Assembly: GCF_000208745.1 (NCBI RefSeq)
Contig: NC_030854.1
Span: 2,022,936 to 2,086,935, forward strand
Length of the DNA: 64,000 nucleotides
Direction of reading: 5' to 3'
Source: Theobroma cacao
Taxonomy: Eukaryota > Streptophyta > Magnoliopsida > Malvales > Malvaceae
In this document: positions 11,401 to 24,100 of the stretch, in pieces
Numbering within the stretch: position 1 is the stretch's first letter
Layout: every line of letters begins with the position of its first letter
The notes under the pieces: generated by a model
Database searches by the model: none
What the model was told of the DNA's origin: nothing
The model's input: the letters and a program-made list of their open reading frames with translations, nothing else
Position numbers and translations under genes: made by a program

Positions 11401-13166
11401 ACTAAATGCATTAAATAATTTTTAAAATAAATTTTCAAATATATTATTCAAAATTTTTAAATGATTTATCAAACAAATCTCAAATGAAAAAGTTGCAACA
11501 TTGATAAAAAAAACTTGTTTTCAATATTAACCAAACAAAATTCTAACAATGCATTAAAAAAGTCTAGTCTTTTTCTCTCAAATAAAGCATTGAAAGCTTC
11601 TATTGATAAAAGAAAAATAAAAATAAAATATTATTAAATTGTGTATATTCAATTAACTCGTAGCAGTGAAGGTTTGGCTTTTGTTCTGACTTCTAAGCCA
11701 AGCTAGCTGGTACGCGAATAGAGAATTAGAGAAATTTGTTGCTTCGTTGAATATTATTAAGGTGTTGGACTAATAATGGCAACTTCTGTATACTTACAAT
11801 TAAGCAAGCTCAAACGCATCTCTCTAAGCCAATGTGGAAATCGTCACGAACACCTGGGTCGGGTCCACCGCTCCACTCCCATTAAAAGATTCTCTCCCCC
11901 CTTCCCTTTTTCTGCGTCAATCCAACGCTACCTCCTCCCCTCTTACCATATTTTCTTTATTTGAAATTTTTTCATAATTGGCAGCCTCATTCTGCTCTTT
12001 TCCACGCGTTCTATCCTTTTTGCTCAAAAGACAAAATAGCAAGCGTTTTATTACTAAAACACCTAATTATTATTATTATTATCAATTATTTTGATGAATG
12101 AATATATAATTTTTTTCCCCTTTCGTAAATTTTTATTAAAATCGTGATAAATAAACCTCACAAAAAAAATCCTTTTACTTATTATTAATTAGAGATACTT
12201 TAAAAATTTAAGTATAATAAAAGTGTCTTTAAGACAAAATAAAAAGTTGTTAAGGCAAGTCGCCTTTGTTGACCCAAATATAGGAAAGAATAGCTGGAAA
12301 ATTAGGTGGACAAGTTGGCTCAAAAGGAAGGTTATTTAAGAGGTATTTTTGATAACAGTTTAGCCCTCGGAAATCAAAAGTAGGCAACGCTGGGACAAGA
12401 CAACGGAGGGCTTAAAATTGTCGAGCATTTTAAAAAGGTTTTTTAGATTGCCTCAGCACCAGACACGGGGTCGGGACTCCCCTTTACCATAAATAGAGCG
12501 TAAGCACATGTCACATGACATGCACATGGCAATTACAATGTACCAAAGGAGGCATTGGAATTGAAAATTTCGTCAGTCAGAAATCTTAAGTACTAGTTCG
12601 GAATTAAAATTCTTCTTCTTCATTAAAAAAATTAATTAAAAAGTTGATAATAATACAATGAACAATTTGGAATTTAAGTTACCAATGTATTTGGAAACTC
12701 GATTGTATGAGTGAACTAGAAAAACAATATCGATTTTTATTTATTAAACTTTGATCGATCGATTTGTTTGTGATCGTAAAGTAACGGTTTTAACATTATA
12801 TTTAACATATTGACAAATCGTTTGAAATTAGATTTAATAATGATAATGATATTTATATAATCGATCACGTATTTATTATAATCGATCTATTATCTTAATC
12901 AAATAAAAAAATAATTAAAAATTAAAACTCGAATCAAGTAAATTAGGATAGGGAATAATAAATTTCCATTGTAACCACATCAAAATGGTTGATTTTAACA
13001 TGAATATATGAAACTTATGAACAAGTTTCTTCTTTCAATGTAGTACAACGGATCCACATAACACAAAAACAAAAATAAAGCAAAACGACTACCCGATCAA
13101 ATACTTAAAGATAACTTATTCTTATAACATGGTTCAACTTGTAGCGTTTTATTCTTATACATTGGT
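11401..13166. other. Intergenic, no gene seen
   Basis: AT-rich DNA. A short open frame at 11776-11964 (plus) has no recognisable feature. At 12485-12530 there is a CATAAATAG TATA-like string followed by a run of CACATG repeats, but no reading frame follows that I can support. Confidence 0.4.
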
Positions 13167-13424
13167 TCAACTTGCAGCGTTTTTGGGTTCATTGTCGTCT
13201 TTGGCTACATTTTCCTTGGTCTCCGCCGGTGCCGGGGCTGCAGTCGGAGGAGGAGGAGGTAGGGCACGGGCACGAACAGGCAGGGAAGGTGGCGCTTGGT
13301 TGGTGGGTGGTGCAGGAAGCTTATTATCTGTTGCATTATCAGATAGGGGAGCCGACAGGTCCTCGAAGGACACGAAAACGCTTTGCGATGGCTTCCTTTG
13401 GTGGCGGTTGGGTCTCTGAGACAT
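13167..13424 (-). CDS. Small proline-rich protein, unknown function
   Basis: Single-exon 85-codon frame, not recognised. The N-terminus is basic (MSQRPNRHQRKPSQSVFVSF), the middle is Pro/Ala-rich with a run of five prolines, and the C-terminus is Lys/Glu/Asp-rich. There is no signal peptide or membrane segment. It stands alone in an AT-rich desert but is markedly GC-richer than its surroundings. A TATA-like string on the minus strand (reverse of 13537-13546) lies about 115 bp upstream of the ATG. The opposite strand is also open here, so openness alone is weak evidence. Composition suggests a disordered protein. Confidence 0.55.
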   Translation of the reverse strand: MSQRPNRHQRKPSQSVFVSFEDLSAPLSDNATDNKLPAPPTNQAPPSLPVRARALPPPPPTAAPAPAETKENVAKDDNEPKNAAS

Positions 13425-13536
13425 GTTTCTCTCGGCAAAAGATCAAGCAGAAAGATTATGAAAGTTTGTAATGGGAAGAAAAGAGAAGTGGAGCTGTGAT
13501 TTCTCGTTGGTACACTCTTGACTAAAACTTTGATTC

Positions 13537-13546
13537 GTTATATAAA
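13537..13546 (-). promoter_or_regulatory. TATA-like box of the small proline-rich gene
   Basis: On the minus strand the sequence reads TTTATATAAC, about 115 bp upstream of the ATG at 13424, a normal plant spacing. Supported by position only. Confidence 0.4.
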
Positions 13547-13811
13547 GAGGAGGCGTTAGTAAACTAGGAATTGTGTGGGTTCTATATATGGCAAAATTAT
13601 CTTGCATCACTACAACGCCAAATTTTGATTCTAACAAATAATTACTTACCAAAAATTTCATACCAACCAACAAATGATATAAACACATGTTGTTATTTAT
13701 ATTAATTTTATGTCACATGATACTTAAAAAAATTCAAATAATTTTTTATTCTTTTATTGTATTCAATCAAACTCGACTAAATTTTTTATAACTCATGATT
13801 AATTAATTAAA

Positions 13812-13950
13812 ATGTCAGTTATTGTTTCATATAGTAGCGGACCCAATGTCAGTTATTATTTCATGCAGTGGTGGACCCAAAATTTTATGTGGACCCAAGA
13901 TTTTGTGCGGACCCATAATTTTACATGGACTTAAAATTTTACATGAAAAG
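13812..13950. repeat. Short minisatellite, GGACCCAAAATTTTA units
   Basis: Four degenerate units of about 21 bp, each starting GTGGACCC or similar and ending in ATTTTAC/T, at 13868-13945. They are preceded by two copies of an ATGTCAGTTATT-containing unit about 35 bp apart. Non-coding. Confidence 0.55.
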
Positions 13951-14671
13951 TAGTTAAATAGTAATTATGTAAGATTATCGATCTATATATATCAAATTAT
14001 ATACATATAAAAAAATAAAGATTAAGAGATGGCGATTGTCATTTCCGCCATCACTTTCGATTTGTATTTGATTTCAATATTGAGAAAAAAGAAATTACAA
14101 AAATATCATTAAAAAAATTAAAATCATAAAAAATATAAATGAAGGTTACCCATCTTATAATGTACAGATATGCAAAAAGGGAAAATGAATTAATTTTCAT
14201 GCACCTCGAATTTATTGAGAAGTAACAACATAAATTAATGAAGTCTTGGGTTGGAATTGGTTTGTCTTTTGGGTATAAATATTTACTAAGTGCCAGAAAT
14301 AGATGCATGTATTCATGTAGAACATAATGTACTTGTTCAACATAATGTTAGATTCTTCATTTTAATGAGCAAATCTTTCCCATGTGAAGTGCACCTGACC
14401 CAAAACTTAAAGTGTTAAAATCCTTTAAGAACAGTGGAGGTTCTGCTAATCTGCCCCAAGAGCATCTCTTCTGTTAATAATTTTTTTTTTAAGAAAAAAA
14501 AAAAAAGAGTTTCAAAGCATCTCTCGTTGATTGTTGGAAATTTCCTCCGTGCATTAAATGAAGGATTTTCCGTATACTAATGAATGGCTCTCTTCTCTTT
14601 TGTAAATGGAATTTATTAGGTGGATCAAATATTTTTTAAAAAATGATAAAGCAATAAGATATATGTAAATT

Positions 14672-14822
14672 ATGAAATATACAAATATGAATTTAATTAA
14701 AATTAAATTATTCATATCTTATTGAATTTGATTAAAAATTAATATTTAATATATGAATCATGTTCAAATTCAATTATTAATGCATTTAAAACTTTGAACT
14801 CGACTATTTAATAATGTGAAAA
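14672..14822. repeat. Detached satellite copy
   Basis: About 150 bp. Begins with the same roughly 50 bases that follow the N at 15862 and matches the units of the array at 15863-16940. It is separated from the array by about 1 kb containing a LINE remnant and a MITE. Confidence 0.7.
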
Positions 14823-14861
14823 TTCCGCAGAAAAGCAAAGCCACAAGACCACAAACTATAG

Positions 14862-15300
14862 TGGATAGCTCCGTCACAAGGATGGTTCAAGTTTAACATC
14901 GATGGGCTGCATCTAGAAGTATGAGAGAGGCGAGAATTACTTGAATCTTATGTGATGAGAAAAGTTCAATAAAGGTGATGTTCTCCAAATCAATTAGCAT
15001 AGGTGACTCAAACCTAATAGAAATATCGATGATTAGAAAGACGTTAATCATTTTTACAGCCTCGAAATGGTGTCACTCAACTAATTTGTAGATCGAAAGC
15101 GATTCTCATGATGCAGTGACTTGGGCAAATAATCTTTTTAATGCCCCTAGGAGGATGAGAAAGTGACTAATACATATGGACAGTTTGAAAAACAAAATTA
15201 AAATGTGAAAGATTTCACATGTCTTACGAGAAGCAAACAGTGAAGTAGCACTTGCAAAAACGAGAGTACAACGCAATGAAGAGCTTCTTATTACGTAATA
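14862..15300 (+). pseudogene. LINE retrotransposon RNase H remnant
   Basis: Decayed 3' end of a plant non-LTR retrotransposon, RNase H-like domain. Conceptual translation starts WIAPSQGWFKFNIDG, the typical entry to this domain with its first catalytic Asp. After an apparent one-base loss it continues AASRSMREARIT, a stop, ILCDEKSS, then FSKSISIGDSNLIEISMIRK with the helix Glu. After a second stop comes IESDSHDAVTWANNLF with the next catalytic Asp. A further frame shift leads to ISHVLREANSEVALAK, matching the usual C-terminal HVxREANxxAxxLAK pattern. At least two frame changes and three stops make it non-functional. No reverse transcriptase portion is visible upstream, so only the 3' tail is here. 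Confidence 0.75.
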
Positions 15301-15339
15301 GGTCATAAGGTTATTTTTTACCTCACGAACAGTTACTTA

Positions 15340-15782
15340 AAGCCTGTTTAGTTTGATTTTTTTTTAATTTAAAAGTTATTATGAAGTTTTTATTAAAAAT
15401 AATAATTTTTAAAATTAAGCTAAAGTTATTTAGTAAATTTATTTTTATAAGTTTTTTTTATAAGTTATAATTTTTGTTAAAATTATCATAGAAGGTATTT
15501 TTTTCTTTTGAGAGTGTAATATTATAATTATTTTTAACAGATGTTCATATTTTTGAAACAAAAATAAAAACTTTCTTGTATTTTTAAAGAAGAGAAGAAA
15601 AAGCTCTTTATAGGAGCTTTTCCTAAAGCTCCTCATAAGAGCTTTTCCTAAAGCTCTTTTTTTTTTTATTATTATTATTTAAACAAATTATTTTTTTTAA
15701 GAGCTTCTTAAAATTTATATTTGGCATGATTTTTACTTTTAAAAGGTAGATAAGCTGAAAAAAAACCAAACCAAACAAACAC
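15340..15782. mobile_element. Tourist-like MITE, copy 1
   Basis: 443-bp element with imperfect terminal inverted repeats: AAGCCTGTTTAGTTTG on the left, and GTGTTTGTTTGGTTTGG as the right end read in reverse complement. It is flanked on both sides by TTA (15337-15339 and 15783-15785), the target duplication typical of PIF/Harbinger-derived MITEs. The inside is T-rich and carries three tandem AAGCTC-type hairpin units at 15600-15660. A longer relative lies at 62723-63516. No coding capacity. Confidence 0.65.
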
Positions 15783-15862
15783 TTAGTAATAAAAACTTTT
15801 TTAAAAAAAAATTACTATAACATAGCTATAAATTTTGATATATCCAAATATTAACTTAATTN

Positions 15863-16940
15863 ATGAAATATACAAATATGAATTTAATTAAAATTAAATT
15901 ATTCATATCTTATTGGAATTTCATCAAAAAATTATACTTAATATATGGATCATATCCAAGCTCGATTATTAATACATGTGAAACCTTGAACTCGACTATT
16001 TAATAATATAAGATATCAGTAAATTTTGAGGTATCCAAATATAAACTTAACTAAAATTAAATTATTCATATCTTATTGGAATTTCATCAAAAAATTATAC
16101 TTAATATATGGATCATATCCAAGCTCGATTATTAATACATGTGAAACCTTGAACTCGACTATTTAATAATATAAGATATCAGTAAATTTTGAGGTATCCA
16201 AATATAAACTTAACTAAAATTAAATTATTCATATCTTATTGGAACTTGAGTAAAATTTAAATACCTAATACATGAATCATATCCATGTTCGATTATTAAT
16301 ACATGTAAAATCTTGAATCTGACTATTTAATGATATCAGGTATTTGTAAATTTTGAGATATTCGAATACAAACCTAATTAAAATTAAATTGTTAATATTT
16401 TATTGGAACTTCACTAAAATATAATGCCTAATATATGAATCATATCCAAACTTGATTACTTATACATGTAAAACCTTAAACTCAACTATTTAACAATGTA
16501 AGGTATCCAAATATGAACTTAATTAAAATTAAATTATTCATATCTTATTGGAACTTCATTAAAAATTAATACCTAATATATGAATCTTATTAAAGCTTGA
16601 CTGCCAATGCATGTAAAACCTTGAATCCAACTATATAATAATGTAAGGTATTCAAATATGAACTTAATTAAAATTAAATTATTCATATCTTATCGAAGCT
16701 TGATTAAAAATTAATGGCTAATATATGAAACACATTAAAGCTCAATACATGTAAAATTTTGAACCTGACTATTTAATAATATAAAATAGTTATAAATTTT
16801 GAGATATACGAATATGAACATAATTAAAATTAAATTATTCATATCTTTAGGAACTTGACTAAAACTTAATACCTAATATATGAACCATATCTAAACTCGA
16901 ATATTAATACATGTAAAACTTTGAACCTGATTATTTAATT
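15863..16940. repeat. Tandem satellite array, 145-164 bp units
   Basis: About seven head-to-tail units, marked by TTCATATCTTATTGGAA or a variant at about 15904, 16067, 16230, 16394, 16539, 16684 and 16839. Units one and two are nearly identical (period 163); later ones are shorter (about 145) and more diverged. Each contains ATTAATACATGTAAAACCTT and CTCGACTATTTAATAAT strings. The assembly has one ambiguous base (N) at 15862, right at the array edge. Non-coding. Confidence 0.85.
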
Positions 16941-17286
16941 GTAAATAATATGAGTGCGAAACTATTATAAAATTTGGCTAGTAGCTAAGTCTGGAATAAA
17001 AAATAATTTAGTATGTATAGTAACAATGAAAATTAAAATAATAAATTAAAGTTAAAAATCATATTTAAAATAATTTAATTATAAATAATTTGTAAATAGT
17101 CATCAAAAGCCCAAAAGCAAAATTGGGGTTCATCGTCGAAGTCACTTGAGCAGAAGAAGCCCCCGAAAAGAAGAATGGACTTCGTCCAGGCCCAGCGTAG
17201 TAATGAAGATTAAAACGTCAAACCGTCTACGACCAATAACAATTGCTAGCGTCTAAAGGCAATTAAGTTTTAAGGATAAAATCTCA
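16941..17286. other. Intergenic spacer upstream of the PHD gene
   Basis: AT-rich up to about 17100, then less so as the PHD gene promoter begins. No reading frame supported. Confidence 0.4.
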
Positions 17287-17366
17287 GCACACGTGTCCTC
17301 TAAATGACAGTTCATCGAAATGTTGTCTCAGGTGTCCACGGCAGTCCCCACAGTCAACCACGTGGT
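17287..17366 (+). promoter_or_regulatory. Two palindromic G-boxes in the PHD gene promoter
   Basis: ACACGTGT at 17289-17296 and ACCACGTGGT at 17357-17366, about 70 bp apart, both containing CACGTG. They lie roughly 760-830 bp before the start codon and probably just upstream of transcription start, because a pyrimidine-rich leader (17460-17700) follows. G-boxes bind bZIP and bHLH factors, including ABA-response bZIPs. Function here is inferred. Confidence 0.5.
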
Positions 17367-18122
17367 GGTTTCTCATAGGTTCTTTTATCCACAGGTCCCA
17401 CCAGACATCCACTCGTCTTCTAGTTATTTCCAAATATCGTCAGCAACATTTTCAGTTTTTTCTTTTATTTTCTCTCTCACTCTCTATCTTCTTTCTTTCT
17501 TGTGAAGAGTTAAATCTCTACCGCGAACCAAGCTTTTTTTTCCTTCTGGTTTCTTGCCGCCCTCCACGTTCCCTCTACAAATTCCATTTTTTCTTTCCAC
17601 ATAAAACAAAAAATAAAAAACCCTAACCCAAATCTGTCGCGCTAATTTTTAACCCAAACTGAATAATTCTTTTTCTTTCTTTCTCTCTTTCTTTTCTTTC
17701 AACTTTCCACGAATCTCAGATCCGCGAGATTTCAAATCTGGCTTTTCAATCCTCGTGCATGCTGTATTCTTCGATTTATGTAGATTTTCGTTGATTCTTG
17801 GATTTGTATAGGTAGTGTGTTCGGTTAAATCTCCATTTGGCGAAGTTATATTTCATATTCAAATGGCGGTTAAGCGGTTATTGAATTGATATATTCTTCG
17901 TTTGTTTTGCAGTTAGGTTTTTTTTTTTTGCCTTTTCTCGCATATTGTGAAGAATCTCGGTTTAGCATTGCTTTGGAGGTGCAAATTCGAGTTTCCAATA
18001 CGAGTTTGGATTCAAGTTTCAGCATATAAATAGATAGTGAAACTGTTGGGTTCATTACTTTCTTTGTGTTTCCACTTTTGAATGCTATCGTTATCAGAAA
18101 TTGGGAAAGAAATTGTTGTTGA

Positions 18123-21100
18123 ATGGAAGAAGAAGGAGCTTGTTTGGAAAGCTCAACAGAGGAAATTATGGAGAATGTAAATAGTACAAAGCCTGAATTG
18201 AAGCGAGACCTTGAATTTGTTGAACCCGAACCACAATCCGAGCCGGAGGCATCCCCTAACAAAAAACAATCGAAAGAAGTGTCGAATGAAGATATTCAAT
18301 CAGAGGTCTCGAATCCAATTGTTTCTCCTAAAGAAAACACGTCTAATTTTTATGACATAAGCAGTAGAAACCAAGTTGGTTGCGGTGAGGTTACGTCTCT
18401 GTGTTCTGGGAATTCGAGCTCCGAGGAGAATCTCAGTGATAGTTCTGAAACTGGTGATACCTCTGGTGTTGTGTCGAGTTCCCATGTTACATTGGAAATT
18501 CCGAAGCATTTGAGTTCGTCGGGGATTAGGAAAATTACGTTTAAATTTAGCAAAAGGAAGGAGGATGATAATGAAACGTCAGTTTCAGTTGGTGGGGAAT
18601 GCATGAATCCGGAAAATGGTTCAATTGAATGGAGTAGTCGATATTCTTGTGCTCCCAATATGGAATTGAAAATGTCTAAGAAGGTTGTTCCTAGTAACTA
18701 CCCTACAAATGTTAAGAAGTTGTTAGGAACTGGCATTCTTGATGGAGCCCGAGTGAAGTATATTTCTATCTCGATGGCGGTAAATTGTTTTTTTTTAATT
18801 TAAATTGAGGTTAATTTTGTTTTTGTAAGTGTTAATTTATAAATGAAAGTTATTAACATTTATTTTATGATTGTCAGAGAGTGCTGGATGGAATTGTTCA
18901 TGCGGGTGGATATTTGTGTGGGTGCTCATTTTGTAATTTCTCTAAAGTAAGTCACTCAATTGTTCTAATTATTACTCGCATTATTTTTCCTTTTAGTGCT
19001 TGTTATGTAGTTTTTTTTTAGCTGAATGGTTGTGTGGTGTGTGAGTAGGTGCTCAGTGCTCATGAGTTTGAGCAGCATGCCGGTGCCAAAACTAGGCATC
19101 CAAATAATCACATATTCTTGGAAAATGGAAAGCCAATATATAATATTATTCAAGAACTAAAGAATGCTCCAGTCAGCAGTCTGGATGAAGTGATCAAAGA
19201 TGTTGCCGGTTCATCTATAAACGAGGAGTCCTTTCAGGATTGGAAAGGTAATAATTTCTGTTAATGCTTTGAAGGGGTTTGTCTTGGTTGGGTGTAGTTC
19301 TACCTCATACAGTATATCAGGTCTTTTCGATTTCTTGAATGGATTTGTAATTCTTTTTTTTTTTTCTTGAAATACTGCTTATTTGATACACTGCAAATTC
19401 TTCTGAAAATAGAAGAAACAGAAAGATGAGGATTGAATTAGAGGACAGCCATTTTACTTGAGGTTGCTTCCCTTACATGTTATGGGCAAGTGTATTTAGG
19501 GTCTCAGGCTTCCAAGTCTAGATATGCAAATCGACCACAAAACCATAGAAGAGGATAAGTATCTAGGATGAGGTTGCTTACGTGTACATAGTAGCTTGTC
19601 CGATACATCCAATGCTTGTAAACATTAACATGGAAATTTATGAGAGTGCAATAATGGAAATTAACTCTAATTGGGAAAGAAATGTCTGGATATAGACTAA
19701 ATCAGAGGACAGCAATTACATTTGAGGTAACTGCCGTCAGATCCGGTTGGCATGTGTAAAGTTTAAGCAGAGAAGGTAAGTAAGAGTGGCCCACTTAAGC
19801 AGTGGTTGCGAGAATTAAAGAAACAACGCAGACTCTTCTGCCCTCTCACATGTAGTTGTGCTATAAGAAAACTTGATTCTCTTTCCCCCTTTCTGCAATC
19901 TCATTGTGTTGGAAGGCAGGGCGGAGTTTTAGAGTTAGATCTCAAATCAGATTTTCCAGGAATATTAGTAGAGATATTGTCAACCTGCTTACAGGAAGGA
20001 AAACCTGATTTTCTACCCTGCCAGAATACAGCCACTTTTTTTTCCTCTCCCTATTGTTCAGGTTTTGACATAGTGTTATGTTCTGCAGCTAGTCTTCAGC
20101 AAAGTAACGGAAAGGTTGAAGCAGAGAAGAAATATAACATGAAGTTTTCTAGTTTGCCTAATTCTCGAAGGTAAAGCGATCTCAAGTTTTTTGGTGACTT
20201 CTATTTCTATTACCTGCTTGTTTCAACTTTTTAAAATTTTTCCTTCAGTATCCTTATCTGATGACAGGTTTATTGAATCCAAAAGCGATCTTAAGTTTTT
20301 TGGTGACTTCTATTACTATTACCTGCGTGTTTCAACTTTTGAAAATTTTTTCTTCATATCCTTATCTGATGACAGGTTTCATTGAATCCATTTTCTTGGG
20401 TTTCAATCTGGATAGGATTGTACTCTGTTGGTTTTATCCTTGGTGCTTAGTGGAATTGAATCTAGCATTTGAATGTCACGTTTGCTTTTTTGATTTAGTT
20501 CTCATAGGAGTTGTTGGAGAGAACTTTTTTTTTTTGACTAATTTACAAAAGTTGCATGATTAATACTAATCTTGAGGAGGGCTGTTCTATATGACCAAAG
20601 AAGCTTTATTTTCTGTTCTTTTCCCAAAAATGCTTTTGAGAATTGTTAGTTTTTGTGTTTGAATGGTGATTTTTGGTCTTGTTCTTTGATGATCAAATTT
20701 CTAATGATAATGATATTTATTTGAACTTTCAGATGCTTCGGTAAATCTGTAGGAGAAAGGATGGGGCCAATTTCAAGTGCTTTAATGCAGAATAACCCTG
20801 TTAGACAGTAAGTATTTATGGAGACTGTGGAAGAGTGGAAAAACATTCTGAAAAAGTTTGTTCTCTTGCACTCCTCCCTGTATAGTGTCTATGTAGCTTT
20901 CCTACGTGGTTTCTTCCGCTTTTGGTGATGCATGTTATTAGAGCTTTCTACATTTCTCATTAAACGGGTTCTTTTGTCCTTTTACTTTTCCACACTTCGC
21001 TAACATTCTACCTTTTTTATAGGCCTAACTTGTGCGTTTCTAGCTCAGTCTTGCAACAAAAGAGAACTGCTGAAGGGGTGACGAAGAAAAGGTATGCTGT

Positions 21101-24100
21101 GGCATATTGTGCTCCCTCTCTATGTAAATTATAGATCTGCCTGAATTAAGCTGGAATTTCTTTAAATCGTTGGCAGGGATAATGATTTACACCGGTTGCT
21201 TTTTATGCCGCAAGGACTTCCAGATGGGGCTGAATTGGCTTACTTTATCAAAGGACAGGTGTGATGTTTTTTAGGAAATAAAATGGTTCATTGGCAATAA
21301 TTTATGCCTCTTAGTGACAGCAAGTTTTCTTTTCAGAAGTTACTTGAAGGCTACAAGCAGGGAAATGGTATAGTCTGCGGCTGTTGTTTGAAAGAGGTAA
21401 GTTTCTAATTTATTATCAATTTGATGCTAGGTCACCTCTCTCATCTATGTTTTTCTTTTCTTTTATTTGTTTTGGTGTGAGCAGCTTAGCCCTTCACAGT
21501 TTGAAGCACATGCTGGAATGGCTGCCAGGAGACAACCGTGAGTGGTCTTTACAAAATTTGATCTTTCCCTAGTATGTTTTGAGTGATTCTTTGTTAATTG
21601 TGTTTCTTTTCACAGGTATCGTCACATCTATACATCTAATGGAGTGACACTTCATGATATAGCGTTGTCATTGGCAAACGGGCAGCGCATTACAACTGGT
21701 TACAGTGATGATATGTGTGCACTATGTGGAGATGCTGGAGATCTGCTTCTTTGTTGTGAATGCCCTCAGGCTTTTCATCCAGGTGTGTAATTTTTTTTCA
21801 GCCCTTTTTTTTGTTTAAATAGGTACTTGATTTACAGTTGATGTTACAAAAATTTGATACTGGCTGGCCTACATACTTACTTCTATGTTTTTCATGATAC
21901 TTCATGTAACCAGTTCATTTACTACACATTGCATGTGACTCAGGATTTGAAGCTCTAGTTGGCTTTGTGCATTCATGCCGAAAGATAATCATGATTGTCT
22001 TTCTATGAATTATTTTCAAATAATAAAATGGTGGATGTAAATGTCAGCTTAACTTATTGTCATTTCACATCTTAGTTGTAAAAATATGTTTGATACTGAA
22101 ATCTGTATGTTGTGTCCTGATTTTTCTTTTTGGAGTTAGGTTTTCTTTCATCATTAATTCCATTGAATGTCTTTGTTGCAGCTTGTTTGAATTTACAGCA
22201 CCTTCCTGAAGGCGACTGGCATTGTGCAAATTGTGCAGATGGACATGGTCCTGGTAGAAAAGCTGTTTCAGGAGCAAGACCAATCCTGATACGATTGAAA
22301 CGAGTTGTTAAAGCACCAGAATTTGAAATTGGTGGCTGTGCAATTTGCAGGTTGGTGCCTCTGGATTTTTTAATTTGGTTCCAGCTTATTCTGTTCCTGA
22401 GCATACCAATATATTAAAATATGAGCTTGGATGCGTGAGTAAATTCTTCCATCTATATTTTTGTAATTATTTATCGCACAGAGGCATGCTGGAATTGTTG
22501 ATGGAGGGGCTTTATGAGTCAATACTCTCTTGATAGTTTCTTATTTGGATTTTCTTGTTCCTGGTTTTTCTTTTTCCATTTCATTTATGGATTTCTTACA
22601 TGTTTACTGCTTTTAGTCATATCTGTTACTGATATACGTGTTATGAGATGATTATTATTATTTTTTGTCAGGGCCTTTGACTTTAATGCCTCTGAGTTCA
22701 ATGATCGAACAGTTATTCTCTGTGACCAAGTATGTGCAGTTTACCAATCCTATTTCTGTTGAAGCAAGCATTTCTTTTGGTGTAACGTTATTTGTCTTTT
22801 TTTTTTTTTGTCCTTTCTTAGTGTGAGAAGGAGTTTCATGTTGGTTGCCTGCGGGATAGTGGACAATGTGATTTGAAAGTAAGTCTGAAATGTTCTGGCA
22901 GATTAATTATTAACAAATACATTCTAGTTGAGGTGTTTAATTTTTTTTTTTTTTATGTTTTTGCTCTGCACAACAGGAAATTCCCAAGGATAAATGGTTC
23001 TGTTGTGATGACTGCAACATGATTCATGAGGTTCTCCAGAGTTCTGTTTCCAATGGGGTGCAAATAATTCCTACTTCGTTCTCAGATATAATCAGAAGGA
23101 AGCATTTAGAAAAAGGATTATTTATTGATGGAGCCATAGATTGTGTTCAATGGCGAATAATGAGTGGAAAAAGCCGTTATCCTGAACATCTGCCATTACT
23201 ATCTAGTGCAGCTGCAATATTCCGAGTAAGTTTTTTTCTGATATGAAACATATTAGCTTTCATTGTATATGTTACTTTTTGACCAAACTTTTTGGTCATA
23301 ACTGGGAGTTTGGTGTGTATGATGATGCATGTTAATGAAACTTTACAATTTGTAATTTGATCTGAGCTCAGGGCATTGAGTTGTTATGACTTTTGAACAA
23401 TGTATAAAGGGAACTTGTTCTTGGAGTGAATACAGATGGGTTCACAGACATGTTTGCAGGACTGCTATTTGCATATGCCTTTATCCACATTTCAGCTTAT
23501 AGTTTTAATTAAAGCAGTTGAACTTCTTAAGCATACAATAGAGGAGGTTGGGGTACAAAGAAATCATGAATCTTGGAGAGTAGGATTGCTTATACATTTT
23601 TGTGCATGTATAATGGATGGCTGATGGATAGTATTAACATCTAGCTTAATAAAAGAAAAATTGTACTTCTCAGATCAAATTGATGAAAACCCATCTGTCC
23701 AAATCATTAGAAGTGCACTTGAGGTAAAGCCTAAAAGATAAATTAATTTGGAACTGAATTTGATTACAGTCAGAAGTATTTGTTTTTTCCATGGGATTTT
23801 TGTGAATATACGTACATATATATACTAGCTGCCTTTAGATGATTGATTATCCTGCAGATATTTTATTTATTTCTGTTGTATTTAGCAATTGCCTGTCTGC
23901 TCAAGGTTTGCACTTCCTTTTTGACAGGAATGTTTTGATCCCATTGTTGCAAAATCTGGTCGTGATTTGATTCCTGTCATGGTTTATGGGTACATACTGA
24001 TTCTTCCCCCCTCCTACCATTTAGATTGTTCCACTGTTTTACTTTCTTTTTTGCCTTCAAAGAAAATTTGAAAAACCTCCTTATGATCAGAAAAAGTGTT

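Noticed and set aside
12510..12535. CACATG-rich near-palindrome after a TATA-like string
   Set aside because: No transcript-like feature or reading frame follows; could be chance.
15863..16940. Evenly spaced repeats resembling a CRISPR-like array
   Set aside because: Units are 145-164 bp with no short repeat/spacer split, in a plant nuclear context; a satellite array explains it.
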